This document shows, piece by piece, positions 9,635 to 21,400 of a stretch of DNA of 33,801 bases. The position numbers and the translations under genes were made by a program. Below the pieces are notes generated by a model. That model was not told the DNA's origin, ran no database searches, and was given only the letters and a program-made list of their open reading frames with translations. Numbering within the stretch: the first letter of the stretch is position 1; every line of letters starts with the position of its first letter. The stretch spans positions 1 through 33,801 of the forward strand of contig PITI01000024.1 in NCBI GenBank assembly GCA_004325065.1. The letters are read 5' to 3'. This DNA comes from Hamiltosporidium magnivora (Eukaryota; Microsporidia; Dubosqiidae).

Positions 9635-10362
9635 ATTTAAATGTATCACATCTTTTTAAAACAGTGCAAGTGTTATATTTGTTTTAATGACATTAACGCA
9701 GTTCTTTGTCTAACATAAATAACTGCTATCTCAAAACTCAATCGGTACCCCCTGCGATACCTACCTTCCAAAGCCTTTCATCTACCACATTTCCAGAACC
9801 TAATTAATAGGCGAGACATTTGCCCGGAGTTCGTTAATGTTCATTTTATGGAGTGTGATCGAAGGTAGAAGCGCACCCTGGGCTCTCCCATGACTATGCA
9901 GCATGCCCACTTATTCTACACTTTCTGGGTCCAATAAACTCTCAATTAAGATATTTTTCAGAGACTTACATGGGTCCACTTAGACTGGCAATGTCATACC
10001 AACGGGTATAACCAGCTTCTTATCTTTCTCGGCATTTATGGTTTTATTTTTTATATCTCCCAGGCGCAAAGTCTTCTAACCCGAAGAGCAAGGCTAGGTT
10101 TCCATGCTTTTACATGGTGATTACCTACAAGTTCAGCTGCGGTTTTCGATCTAGTTACATATAAAACTACAAAATTTATTTATAGAAAAAAATTCACCAT
10201 TTCTTAGACCTTCTCTTCTCTTCCACAAACAAACTTCCATAGAATAAGCAAAAATATAGCGTGGTTTTATTTCCAGTTAAAATCCAAACAATTATTTCAC
10301 ACCAGTTTCACACACTCATTGCCAAGCAGAAGGTTTTTTATGTGATTATCCTCCCTCCACCT
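9635..10362. repeat. Dispersed repeat, copy A (longest copy)
   Basis: About 730 bases. The left part (9635-10067) matches copy B at 29053-29489 and the first 100 bases match copy C at 33703-33801. The right part (10146-10362) matches copy D at 1-210. Left ends begin near TATCAC in all three copies that have one, and right ends finish at CTCCCTCCACCT in both copies that have one. Base composition is richer in G+C than the flanks. No open frame is present. On the minus strand the text around VIPV and SLLDPESVE faintly resembles the C-terminal tail of some non-LTR retrotransposon proteins, but I give that little weight. A non-autonomous or solo-terminal element is the plain reading. Confidence 0.85.
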
Positions 10363-10370
10363 TTAATTTT

Positions 10371-10449
10371 ATAGTAAATATTACTTACTTGCTTACTCCG
10401 CGGCACTACAGCCCTTAAAGAGCCAGGCTTTCTTTAATAGTAAATATTA
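10371..10449. mobile_element. 53-bp insert flanked by perfect 13-bp direct repeats
   Basis: ATAGTAAATATTA occurs at 10371-10383 and again at 10437-10449 with no mismatch. Between them lies a 53-base sequence containing TCCGCGGCACTACAGCCC, strikingly G+C-rich for this region. A direct repeat of this length around a short foreign segment looks like a target-site duplication from retroposition of a short element end. The insert ends in TTTCTTTA. It lies 75 bases upstream of the next start codon, inside the likely promoter. Confidence 0.75.
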
Positions 10450-10523
10450 TGTTATAAAATATATTTTTTATGTGATATTTTTTCTAAGAACATAAAAATA
10501 ACAAAAAAATTTGCATTAAAGAA

Positions 10524-12695
10524 ATGAAAGAAGAATTTAATTTGTTTGTAAAAAAAATAAATGAAAAAAAATCAAAACAACAGCCATTGATCAAGTATTT
10601 AAATGAATTAGAATTACTTTTAGATAAATTTGATGATACTGATAGATTCCAATTTCTGGCAATATTGTGTTTAGAATATTACAATGAACAAGATTTTGAT
10701 AAATCTAAAATTTATTCTAAAAAAGCAGTAGCAGAACTACTAAGAATATTAAAGACCAAAGTTATGGAAAAAGAAGATATTTTATTTGTTGTAAACTATT
10801 TAGAAAAATGTGTTTTAGTAGAAATAAACATTGAAGAATACGAAACAGGTATATTTAAAAAACAAATATTTGAAGAGAAGAGTAAAAATGAATATTTTAA
10901 ATATTTTCTAAACTATGGAACAGAGATTTTTAACTTTCTAATTTTAGAGTTTAAAAATTCTAAAGATTTTGACTTTATTTTTTTTATGACTGATTTCCTC
11001 AATGAGAATAATATTAATCGATTAGAAATTTTCTTTGATTTATTATATTTACATTATAATGAAGATAAAATTGATTTTTTAATCCAAAAATTAGGGGAAT
11101 TATTCGATAAAAACAAAATATTACGTGATCCAGTTCTAAAAACCAGCGTATTTCATGAAACACTTCTTATAAATCTTGTAATTATTGATCAAAAAAATTT
11201 TCATTTATATTCTGAGATTCTAAGAAATATGCTAATATTCCGAAAGAATGATTTAAAAGATCTTTCTTATATTTTGATTTCACTTTTTAAAATTGAAAAA
11301 ACAAGTTTTTTCAAAAACATAATCGATGAATTTTTGAAATTTAAAAATTTATTTACAACAGTCGAAAATAATATTTTAAATTCACTTTATACAGAATTTA
11401 CTAAAATTACCAATAATACAATCAATTTGGAAATATTAAAACAAGAATATATCAATTCTATAAATATCTTGTATTTCTATTTCGCAAAAAAAGAATATGA
11501 AAACGTTGTAAGTTTGTATAAAAAATTATCTCAGTTTGATCAAAAAAAAATTCCTCAAAACATTATTTTTAAATCCTTAGTAAAAATTAAAGATTTTAAA
11601 TCGGCAGAAGTTATTTTACAAGAAGATATTAATTCTAAATTTAAAATATCCGAAGATAGTTTTAGTATGGAAATGAGTTGTGAAGAATCGGATTTGTCGA
11701 GTGAAAATGTGTTTTTATATTATATTCTCACTAATAATAATATAGGTGCTTTGAATACAATTCAGAAAATAAATGACAAAAATTCATTTGTAAAATGCTT
11801 GAAAAAAGTTTATAAATACAATGTAAAGCAAATAATTATAGCAGCTTTGGGAATTGGAATACAAAAGTTTGCAGATGATATAGAAATACTGATGGTTTAT
11901 ATCTCTTATATTCATATTTTGGAATTTGAAATTCAACCAGAAGAAAGAGCTGAAATTGTTTTGAAGGCTTTAAAAGATACAAATTTAAACGAATATTCAG
12001 AAAAAATTCGTGAATGGTTTTTTACTGTATTATATAATAATGTAATAGATTTATTGAACACAAACAATCCTATGATATTTGAATTACTGGAAAGATGCTA
12101 TGAAATAAATTCAAAAAATCTTGGACTTATCGAAATAACTCTTTACGTATTTAAACAAATTAAGATTAAAGATAAAAAAGAACATATTAAACAAAGAATT
12201 GCAATACTTTATGAAGATTTTAATAAAATAATCAAATTATCAAAAGATCAAGAAACAGATTTAATACACGAAATTTTTATATCATTTTATCATTTAATAT
12301 TAGAATTTTCTTTAGAGAACCAACTTCTAGACTTGATTCCAAAGCTATATCCTATTTCCAAGTTTTCATTGGAAAATCTAAAAATATTGCTTCACACTGA
12401 AATTTCAATTCCACATAATCATACTAAGATAAAGATATCTATTATTAATGAATCATATAAACGAAATATTTTGACTGTCGAATTATTTGATAAGTTTATA
12501 ATTACATCTACGTTCTTTGGCCCGATTAGTTTCTATTCATTTTTAAGTGAAGTATCTTTGTTTATAGATATCCAAGAGTTTATTTCTGATTTTTCAAAAA
12601 ATATTATAAACACTCAATCGTTATTGCTTAAAGCTACTGGACATTACGAAATATATGAAAAATTAAAAAATATTTATTTAGGTAGAAATTTATGA
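10524..12695 (+). CDS. Unassigned alpha-helical repeat protein (possibly TPR, Spo22/Zip4-like)
   Basis: I do not recognise this 723-residue protein with confidence. It is almost wholly predicted helix, with paired-helix units typical of TPR or related solenoids, for example LCLEYYNEQDFDKSKIYSKK (about 48-67) and YFAKKEYENVVSLYKKLSQF (about 316-335). There is no signal peptide, clear membrane segment or catalytic motif. The run REWFFTVLYNNVIDLLN followed by FELLERCYEIN, near 510-540, is reminiscent of Spo22/Zip4 meiotic TPR proteins, but the match is weak. Anaphase-promoting-complex or other scaffold subunits are alternatives. The start is the first Met. Unlike the other genes here, no CCC motif precedes it, and a small mobile insert sits 75 bases upstream. 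Base composition matches the other genes and the frame is intact, so it is probably functional. Confidence 0.8.
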   Translation: MKEEFNLFVKKINEKKSKQQPLIKYLNELELLLDKFDDTDRFQFLAILCLEYYNEQDFDKSKIYSKKAVAELLRILKTKVMEKEDILFVVNYLEKCVLVEINIEEYETGIFKKQIFEEKSKNEYFKYFLNYGTEIFNFLILEFKNSKDFDFIFFMTDFLNENNINRLEIFFDLLYLHYNEDKIDFLIQKLGELFDKNKILRDPVLKTSVFHETLLINLVIIDQKNFHLYSEILRNMLIFRKNDLKDLSYILISLFKIEKTSFFKNIIDEFLKFKNLFTTVENNILNSLYTEFTKITNNTINLEILKQEYINSINILYFYFAKKEYENVVSLYKKLSQFDQKKIPQNIIFKSLVKIKDFKSAEVILQEDINSKFKISEDSFSMEMSCEESDLSSENVFLYYILTNNNIGALNTIQKINDKNSFVKCLKKVYKYNVKQIIIAALGIGIQKFADDIEILMVYISYIHILEFEIQPEERAEIVLKALKDTNLNEYSEKIREWFFTVLYNNVIDLLNTNNPMIFELLERCYEINSKNLGLIEITLYVFKQIKIKDKKEHIKQRIAILYEDFNKIIKLSKDQETDLIHEIFISFYHLILEFSLENQLLDLIPKLYPISKFSLENLKILLHTEISIPHNHTKIKISIINESYKRNILTVELFDKFIITSTFFGPISFYSFLSEVSLFIDIQEFISDFSKNIINTQSLLLKATGHYEIYEKLKNIYLGRNL

Positions 12696-13559
12696 ATTTT
12701 CATAATAAACATAAATTACTTAAGAAATTAGCAAGAAATCAGGTGTGTTCTATACTCGCTGAAATTAATAACAATCGAAATTTGCTATACTATTTTTATT
12801 GCACTTTTATCTCATAAATGCAATAGATTTAAATATATCCTGTTTGCATTTCGATACAATCTAAAATATATTTTTGCTTAAGATCAACTTTCTCTGGGCC
12901 ATTGATTTGGACAGATTTCATTTTAATTTTGAATATCTCAAATTATCTATTTCGTGCAAAATCCTCTAAAGAAACTTGAGCCTTTAAAAAATTTAATTTT
13001 TGATAACGATTGGAACTCTAATATTTTTAATTAATTTTAAATAGGTTACCATAAATATTTTAATATGTTTTGTCCAACCTAAAAAACTGAACATTTCATT
13101 CAAATTGAAGATTTTATTTTAACAATGATACAGTCTTGAATAAAATAATCATGAAATTTCATTTTATCGAACTAATTACTTATATATAACAGAGTTGTTA
13201 TTTTTCATTTATTTGAATCTTTTAATTTCATATAAATTAGCATAAATTACAACATAAATAAAACCTTATTTAAAAGAAATCAAACAATAATTGCCAGAAA
13301 AGGGTAATGGTAATACCAATATAAACTTTTTTGGTTTATAATAAATTTATTCAATAATATATTAGACAAATTACTTTCGCTCTTCTATGCTTTTCTTCCA
13401 CCTCTTTAACCGCAGTGTTTTTCTTTTCTAAATGTTACACTTTCTTTATATTTATTGTCAGTTTCCTTAACCTAATTCCTCTGATTACAATACAGGGTAT
13501 ATTGTTTTCTGTATATAAGTACTTGGCACCTTAATCTTCTCTACATGCCTATCTTAAAG
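12696..13559. other. A+T-rich DNA, nothing clearly recognised
   Basis: This is the 3' flank of the helical-repeat gene. The right end (about 13370-13559) is less A+T-rich and probably belongs to the untranslated or degraded tail of the minus-strand retrotransposon that follows. No gene or RNA was seen. Confidence 0.5.
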
Positions 13560-14350
13560 GAGTTACTGGTTTTCTATCATCTTGACACCTTTAATAACAC
13601 TTAGTGACGCTCTAGTCCAACTCTCTGGGTAATTTAGCCCTAATTCAAGTCTTCTCAGTCAATCAAAATAAATTATTTTAAGTATCTTCTTGTGCAATAT
13701 TGACTGAATATATGTATCTCCATTCTTGGATATTTATAGTCTTTTAAGTTATCTATGATGATTTATTTTCATAAACCCAGTCATGTGATCACATATGCGA
13801 CTATCTCAACATTAAACTTATAAATAGAACCCGGTTTATTGGGATGTTAGTCCTACTTCTTCTTTTTACGGTATACATTATTTGAAGTGAGTCATGGGAG
13901 ATAATTTCATTCTTAATTATCGTTATTTTGTTTTTCTTATATCCAACTTAAAACCTTTGTTATTATTCTTAAAAATCTCGATATATATCTTATTCAGGTA
14001 CCTGCAGTTGTTCGGCATACAAAATATAAAAATTTCTTGAACTGGTTCCTCTAAATTCGGTTTTAGACTTTAATTTGTGCATATCTAGAATTGTAAAACG
14101 TAAGAAACAAACGCTTCTTTATGCTACCTGGCCTAGTTTTTATAAACAATTTTAGAAATTTAACAAACCACCAAGATAAGTTCTACGATGCCAATCATAA
14201 AATACTACTCGGGTTTTCACGTCAATATAAAAAACTGACAACTATTAAAAAATAAGCGTCTGTTGGGATTGTCGTTGACCAGTCGGTAATTTTTCCGGAT
14301 TATCGCTTTTTCATCCCGAGCTTTAACAATTTAAAAGCTGTTTTCTGTTT
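13560..14350 (-). mobile_element. Decayed non-LTR retrotransposon, copy 2 (endonuclease part, opposite strand)
   Basis: The reverse complement matches copy 1 both in DNA and in broken translation. The string AACTTAAAAGACT is shared (copy 1 near 8018, copy 2 near 13750), followed in both by the segment corresponding to EAYIQS. Reading 5' to 3' on the minus strand, traces appear in the family order: a zinc-region remnant near 14150-14200, VQEIFI near 14020, NKITIIKNEIISHDSLQI near 13890 (the position of the endonuclease core strand), GSIYKFNVEIVAYVIT near 13830, and MEIHIFSQ near 13700. Stops and shifts are many, so it is older or more damaged than copy 1. The right boundary is uncertain. Confidence 0.7.
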
Positions 14351-14789
14351 TTTCTTACTAAATAATATTATTTATTTTTCTTACTTACCTTTTACAGTCT
14401 TCTTGTACCTCTCGGTGTTGAGGATAAACAACTAAAACGTCAATATATTCTTTCGCTAGTCAATGCTCTGGCATTAGCTATTTTTCAAAAAAAATAAAAT
14501 ACAAGAACCGATATTAACGAGTAATATTAAAAATCGGCTCAAAGTACTATTCACTTAGTTGTGCCTATCTAGGAGTCAGAATACCAAATTCACACAAAAA
14601 AAACAATACTTGGTCTTAAAAACAAAGGTAAAACATCCGAGACAAAGTAGCGGGAAAAAAACAACGAGGAATATTAGCATTTACGTATGCTTGATGTGAT
14701 ACCTATAGGAGAGAAGATAATATTGATATTTCGGCAGATATAAGTAAAGAGAATACAAGTTTTATACAAATCAGGAAAATATATTTCTA
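14351..14789. other. Gap between two element remnants
   Basis: About 440 bases between the minus-strand retrotransposon and the plus-strand integrase remnant. It probably holds the lost N-terminal part of the integrase gene, but I could not align it. No other feature was seen. Confidence 0.4.
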
Positions 14790-16110
14790 AATTCACATGA
14801 TGCACATGTTGCAACGCAGCATAGTGATCGAACACATAAAAATAAATAAATTCGAAAGATAAAAAAAATACCGAGAGAAATGATGGTAAGGCATCTTAAT
14901 TTTTATTGCACTTGAAAAAAAACATTGTAACAAAACAAGGTTGGTTGTAAAACTAATACAAATTATACATGACTCAAGATTTCGAGTCGATATAATCCAC
15001 ATGCAATCACAACCAGATCATCATTATAAATTTATACTTGTATACAAAGATAATTTCCCCAGATATATTCAACTTCGAACTCTTAAAACAAAAGTATGAT
15101 ACGAGTAGCATATGTAGTTTTAGATATTTATACTATTTTTGGTGCACTTTCTATTTTGCAAAGTGATAATAGCAGAGAATTCGATAATACCATTATTGAA
15201 AACTATTCGGAAATAGACCCGATTTAAAAATAGTACCTGAGAAGCGCTGACAAGATAAAATTTAAAGTGGAGTAGAAGTGGATTTTAAAATGTTCAAAAT
15301 ATGCTCTATGCGTTGTTTTGAGCCAAAAATTGCCAAAATAATTACTAAGTTTAAGCTTTATTTCTATAATGAAAAAAGATCTAATTATAGTGGAATAAAC
15401 TGTATATTGTATGATGTTATGCTTGAAACAACGCCAAATGTTAATTTAAAACGTTTCTACCTATAAAAGTTTGGATAAGCAACTTCAAATGTCGACTTAA
15501 AGGTAATATCAACGGAATAAAACATCTTTCAAACTGTCGAAGAAAGCAAACTACAAATCAAATCTGTCACTATAACAAAAAGGAAAAATATCAAGGATGA
15601 AGTATTGTCTAGCGATAGTTACGTTTAATATTCAACTTCGTTAACTAAATAATGTTTTGTTTTTCACAACAAAAATGAGAAATAAATGTATTAGATACAT
15701 CTGATTTTTTGTCTCTGTTCACAATCAACGTGCAAATGATGATTATAATGAGTTCTTAAAAAAATTTCTTTTGAAAAAAATATATTCAGTGATATTAAAA
15801 ATTAAGAAGATTTCGGCCAATAATCTTAAAAAAAATACTAGAAAAGTCCAAAAATATCCAAATAAAAATACAACGCATCCTAGGGCGGCACAGTGAGAGT
15901 TCTTGTTCCAGAGGCGACAGAGATGGTACTGATACAAGAAAAGTTATGGGATTTATACGGAAAATAACGATGCAATCTTTAAAAATACGGCACAAAACAT
16001 GAGATCTTAAATCAACTTGTCCTGAGAAACCAATTTAAAATCCGAACTTTAGAGTTTGTTTGTATCGGAGGAGTTCCAAAGGCCGAAATTTTTCCAAAAG
16101 CATGTGCAAG
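14790..16110 (+). pseudogene. Broken integrase of the KRBA2-like/SCAND3-like kind
   Basis: Fragments in all three frames line up in the order of integrases annotated in animals as KRBA2-like or SCAND3-like. A degraded H2C2 zinc region comes first (HDAHVATQHSDRTH, 14796-14837; IPREMMVRHLNFYC near 14868-14910). An uninterrupted 52-codon stretch (14938-15093) then carries FRVDIIHMQSQPD, with the first catalytic Asp, and YKFILVYKDNFPRYIQLRTL. After a shift, 15102-15224 reads FGALSILQSDNSREF, with the second Asp. The segment 15278-15466 holds RSNYSGINCILYDVM, and the C-terminal SH3-like region (15880-16060) holds GGTVRVLVPE, DTRKVMGF and YGTKHEILNQLVLRNQFKI. The catalytic Glu may survive near 15271, where order is scrambled by stops. 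Many stops and shifts make it inactive. No terminal repeats were found. Confidence 0.85.
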
Positions 16111-18376
16111 GATATCGCATAAGATCCGAAGACTAAGGTTATAGTCGATATGGTTTAAAATTTGGATGTGAATTTTTCAAGTACACGTCTCCTAAAGAAG
16201 AAATTAATTAAACTTGAGATTTCACCAAAGTTGAAGTTGCCATGACAAATAAGCATTCTTGGATTTGACATTTTTTTAAAAAATATATATGTTTCTTTGG
16301 TTACTCCACTTAATTTTCAACTTATGCAAGTTCTTGATATTTACTCTTTTTTTAGTATGAAATAAAAAAATTATCCTTTGCTTATTCTATTTGGTCGTTA
16401 TGAATAATTTAAGAAGGATCAAACAGATCGAGACATAGTCATGACTAGTACTTTCTTAAAAGCTTTTTTTATAAAATCTAAGAATTTATAAGTTACAATT
16501 TTAAAGCGATAATCTAAAAATCATAAAAGTAAAAATGCAGGTGTGCATCTGCCAAAAGCTAAGAAATTTTAGATAGAAAACATATCATTGAAATTAATTA
16601 TAATCTAACTTCGTTCAAATCAGATAAAATATTTTAAAATGAATATGTTTCTTTTTGCAAACTGTCGTACAAATAAAGCTCGATATTTTTGTTTCCATTC
16701 ATATACAAAATAAAAATATATTCTGATTAAATCAGTAACATTTTTATAAAATGAAATATTATGACAAACCTGAAATCATAAGGAAAAAAGGACTTGAAGA
16801 AGGCTAAGAAAATCTATAAACATAATTAGACTAGAAATGATAATTTTAAAAAGAGTTCATGAAATTAAGTCTAAGAATGTAACATATAAACGAAATTTTC
16901 TTAAAATTCAACAAAGAAACCTGAAAAGCTTTAAGATAGTTTAAGCAGTAGGTTTTAATTTATAGATATTTCTAGTTATATTTGCATAACCGCGAATTCT
17001 AGGTACTATTCCGAAAACACTGCTGATTTAAGCGAGAAAAAACATAACAGTTGGTTAAAAAATTCACTTGTTGCTAGGATTAGAGGCCTTGTAATGTTCA
17101 TTAAATAATGTAAACAAGAAGTTTAAACATTTATAAATAAAATCAAGAGAAATATTTTTAAATAGGAAAACACTTCAAGATTATGTAATATTTGACTAAA
17201 AAAATAAAAATTATGAAGAATATCATTGATTTTTAGTTTATCATTTCAAATAATGCCTAATTTTGTGTTTGAATTCGCTTACAAATTATATCTCTTTGAA
17301 GAACGCGCTTAATATACCAAGTCAGATTAATAAAAATGGTTTATATGATCAACTATATATTTTTTTAAGAGAATACAGCGTTTCATTATTACAAAGGCAT
17401 AAAATACACATAAAAGCAAGAAAAACCTAACTGATGCATCATATATTATTTGTAAGTTTCTAATAGACCCAAAAATATTTAACCAAAATAGGTCGATTTA
17501 AATAAGTTATTTGAGCCTAGCTATTATTTGCCTTGAAGCAGCGTAATACAAGAAACACTTATAAAGCATTTAAAAGTCAAAAGCAAAAAAATATTTAAAC
17601 ATGAAGAAGTTACAATTCATGAAGAAATTCTTTACAACAAGTGAAATAATCCTTAAAAATACAGATATAAACATCGAGTTTTTAGTAATAGAGACAATAT
17701 CGATCACAAATGACAAATATCTAATAAATTTATGTTATTTCGATAAAATTGTCCAAATTTAACATCAGAAATATTGCTCGTATGAATATAAACTCTTACT
17801 AATATTTTTTTCAAAAATTTACTACATTAGATGAGATCTAGTAAAAAAATTTCAATGATAATTAAATCAAAACCAAACAAAAAGATTGTCTTTATAATGA
17901 AATACTTTAAGATGTGATGCACAAATAATAATGTAAAGATTTTCCATTAACCCGGTGGACACTAGAAGTTTTTCCAAAGATTACACCAAAATGTATGGTT
18001 AAAATGAATTTTGCTTGATAATAGCTAAAAAAATAATTAAAGTTTTGTTTTGATTTGCCATTCCTTCATCTTTAAGAATGATTTTTGCCATTATTTTGTC
18101 TGATTCTCTTTTTTCTTCATTGTTTTTTTAAAATAAAAATTTGATAATGAACTAGTAAACAATTAAAAATACTTTTTTTGAATTTAATTGTTTACTTATA
18201 GTATAAATCGTTTAAAGATAATATATGTTTTATATATTTTGGTTGAAATATTTTTTTTACAGTGTAGCGGTCTGGATTCGTTATAATGTCATTTCAAAAA
18301 TATAGAACAATAAAAAAAATCTATTTTGAAAAAATTTTTAATTAAAATAATCAAACGTATTTAAAAACAGCAAAAA
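16111..18376. other. A+T-rich DNA upstream of the HECT gene, nothing recognised
   Basis: About 2.3 kb with no long frame on either strand. Some stretches (16740-16960, 17560-17760) have a purine-biased, codon-like texture with many stops, which could be older element remains, but no motif supports a family. No RNA gene was found. Confidence 0.5.
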
Positions 18377-18381
18377 CCCCC
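18377..18381 (+). promoter_or_regulatory. CCCCC motif upstream of the HECT ligase gene
   Basis: A five-C run in otherwise C-poor DNA lies 22 bases before the start codon. It is farther from the ATG than the other C-run motifs here. If the motif sets transcription start, the leader would still be very short. Confidence 0.45.
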
Positions 18382-18403
18382 AAACAATACTATAATCTCC
18401 ACA

Positions 18404-21400
18404 ATGAATTTCATGAAAAAAAACAAAATGGTTAAAAATTTAATTTCGAAAATTATTTGCGAAAATATGTTAGAAGAGTCGGTATTTCAGCTATTAAATG
18501 ATGATCTATTCCAAAATATTGGACAAACTAGTCTATGTAGATGGTCGAACCTTTTAAAAAGATACGATGATAACCTTTTATCATATTCAAGATTATATTT
18601 TAATAGAAAAATTCAAAGTAAGATGTTTGAAACGCCAATTAAATTTAAACTTCTATATATTTTTAAAATATTGATTTTGATACTGAAACATACATCTGGA
18701 CACGAATTATATGAATTTAATCATGAAATATCGGTTTATATGTATTCATATGATTTGGATATATCATATTATTCACGATTATTCTATAACGAATATTTTA
18801 GTTCTACTAGAATTAATTCTCAAGACTGTATTTATAATTTTTTAAAGCAATCAGATTCATTGGCTTATCTGGAAAGAAATTATAAATTAACAGTAGATGC
18901 TCAAAACAAAAAAATTTCATGTGATTTTATGTACGAAAAATATAAAGATAAAAAAATATTACTTGAAATTGGAAGTTTAGTGCTTGAGAATAGGAATTCG
19001 TTTAAAAATGATAGTATATTCGAAATACAAAGTAAAATTACGAATTTTACCTCGGAAATGGCAGAAATTCTAAAATATGAGTACTTTAAGAATACCGAAT
19101 TGCAGAAGCTGCTCGCTTTAGATATTTTACTAACAAATATTCTTTTGAAATTGTGTCATAACTTTAATGAAAATATAATTGAATGTGGGATAATATTTTT
19201 TATATATTCAGATATCAACGAGTTTCTTACCGATGCATTATATATATCATTTCATATATTGTTATATCACAACCAATCATACGATAAAATACTTTTTAAT
19301 TCAGAAATTGATTATCATATAAATAATTTTGCAATATGTGAAAATATTTCCAAAGAAAATGGATTTCCTATTAAGGAAATTTTTATGTATAATTTTCTGT
19401 TTTTACTCAAAGATTTTGTAGGAAAAGATTTAACCATTATTGATAATGAAATTCAGGAACTCATAATTACAAAATCGTTTCGCATCGATAAAATATATCA
19501 AAAAATGAATTTAATAATTCAAAGAATGTTAGAACAAGAGACTTTACAGATTCATATTGACGAAATCAATTTAAACATTTTCATGAGCTCGTTTGAAACC
19601 CTAATCGATGCTTTAATACTTTTTGATTCCAATAATAGTTTTTGTACAAAGATTATAGAAGAGGAGAGTTATGATTCAACGATTATGAATACTTTTTGGT
19701 TTTTAGGAAAATTGAGTAGTATGAACGTAATAAATAATTTTGATTTGGAGAATAAAATAGTAATTTCATTTTCTGAATCTCTTATAAAACTTTTAGAAAA
19801 TGAAAAGCATTTTAATAGAGATCTAATGGATATAATTATATCCGATGCGCTGGCTTGTTCTATAATTGAGAACTTAGAAAAACATAAAATAAGACAAATG
19901 AATTTAATAGATAAACTATTCGAATATTATTTTACGGAAAATACTTCAATTTCTTCAGTAACTTTTGATAATATATATTCTTTGATAAAAATAACAGTAA
20001 AACTGCAAATCAATGAATTAAATGTAACAATAGTTGATAATTTAATCAAGTTTTTTTTTACGAATATCGAATTTTCTTTGCTTCTTTATAAGGAAAATTT
20101 GAAATTAAAATTTGAGAACAGAAAATTCATTAACATTCTAAACTCAATTCCTAATGCAATGCTCAATCTAGATTATATGGTTAAATATATTTCTAATGAA
20201 AATAATTATAAAATAATAGATTTGGATCTGTTTAATATATATAAATCGTCTTTTTACGCCGATAAATATGTAGAAAAGCTTCATAAATACTTTGAAGATA
20301 AAGATAAGACCGCCGTTGATATTTTTTTATATTACGAACTTCACCTAAAGAACCTTCTAGGTTTTTTAAATAATCTTTTAAAATCTTCATATTTAAGTTT
20401 GGTGGTTCAAAGCTCAAATTACATAGATCAATTGATCAGAAACCCGGAAAATCTATTTTTTTCAAGAAGTAAAATAATCATTTGGGATATTGCGAAACAT
20501 ATAAGTCAAAAAACATCAGCTTCTCAGGATACATCAGAGTTTTTCGACAAATTCTTAGCATTCACTCTAGACAAAGTTATATGTAATTCTTTATCTAAAA
20601 ACCATTATAACAGCTCTAGCGAAATTAAGATATCGAAACTCTTATGTTACTTCATAGATTTCTTTGTGTACTTTAATGAAAATTTTAAATATATTTGTGA
20701 AATTAGAAATCCGCTTTTAAAAAAAGAACTTTATATAAAACTTCTTCAAATATTTAAAATAATTTATTCTGAAATAATCTGCTCAATCGATATATCATCC
20801 ATTAAAACATGGTTAATTTTTAAAGAGGAAAATCTATCCAATGAGAATATTAAAAATATATTTATGTCACAAGAAATCACAATAAAAGAATTGTTCGAAT
20901 TATGTTACGTATCTTTGTTGAATATTTTGCCTAAGTTCGGACTTCAATATACTCAACGCTTGTTCAATAGTTTCATTCCACAAGATACACCTTATGTTTT
21001 GGAAATAAACCACGAAACCAGGAGTCTTGATTGGAATTTATTTTATATGTTTTACTTGCAACTGAGATACAATTTCCTAGTTATCGATTCTTTTTTCAAT
21101 GAGATTTTTGATATGTTTTGTGAACTATCAAATTTCGCTTTAAAATATTCGAAAAAACACGAAATATACAAAAAAGATACGTATAATATAATCCTTAAAT
21201 CATTTGAATTGTTCATGTTTGGAATAAATAAAATGAATAGGTCCAATCAAGGTTGTTATTCCGCGAAAAAAATTTTAAAATTCATTAACGATAATATTGA
21301 GATCTTTAGTGCGAATATTTTTATGGATATATTTACGAATAAGATTATGCAGTATCCTAATTTGAGGACAATTTTATCAGATATTAACCTTTTCGAAACT

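Noticed and set aside
9635..10362. Reading the dispersed repeat as a minus-strand retrotransposon C-terminus.
   Set aside because: Only a few residues (VIPV, LLxxESVE) line up and they are broken by stops; too weak to annotate.
14793..15002. 69-codon minus-strand frame.
   Set aside because: It overlaps the plus-strand integrase remnant, which has clear protein homology blocks; the minus frame has none.
18260..18290. GGTCTGGATTCG, resembling an RNA polymerase III B-box and hence a possible tRNA.
   Set aside because: No acceptor stem, A-box or cloverleaf could be drawn around it.
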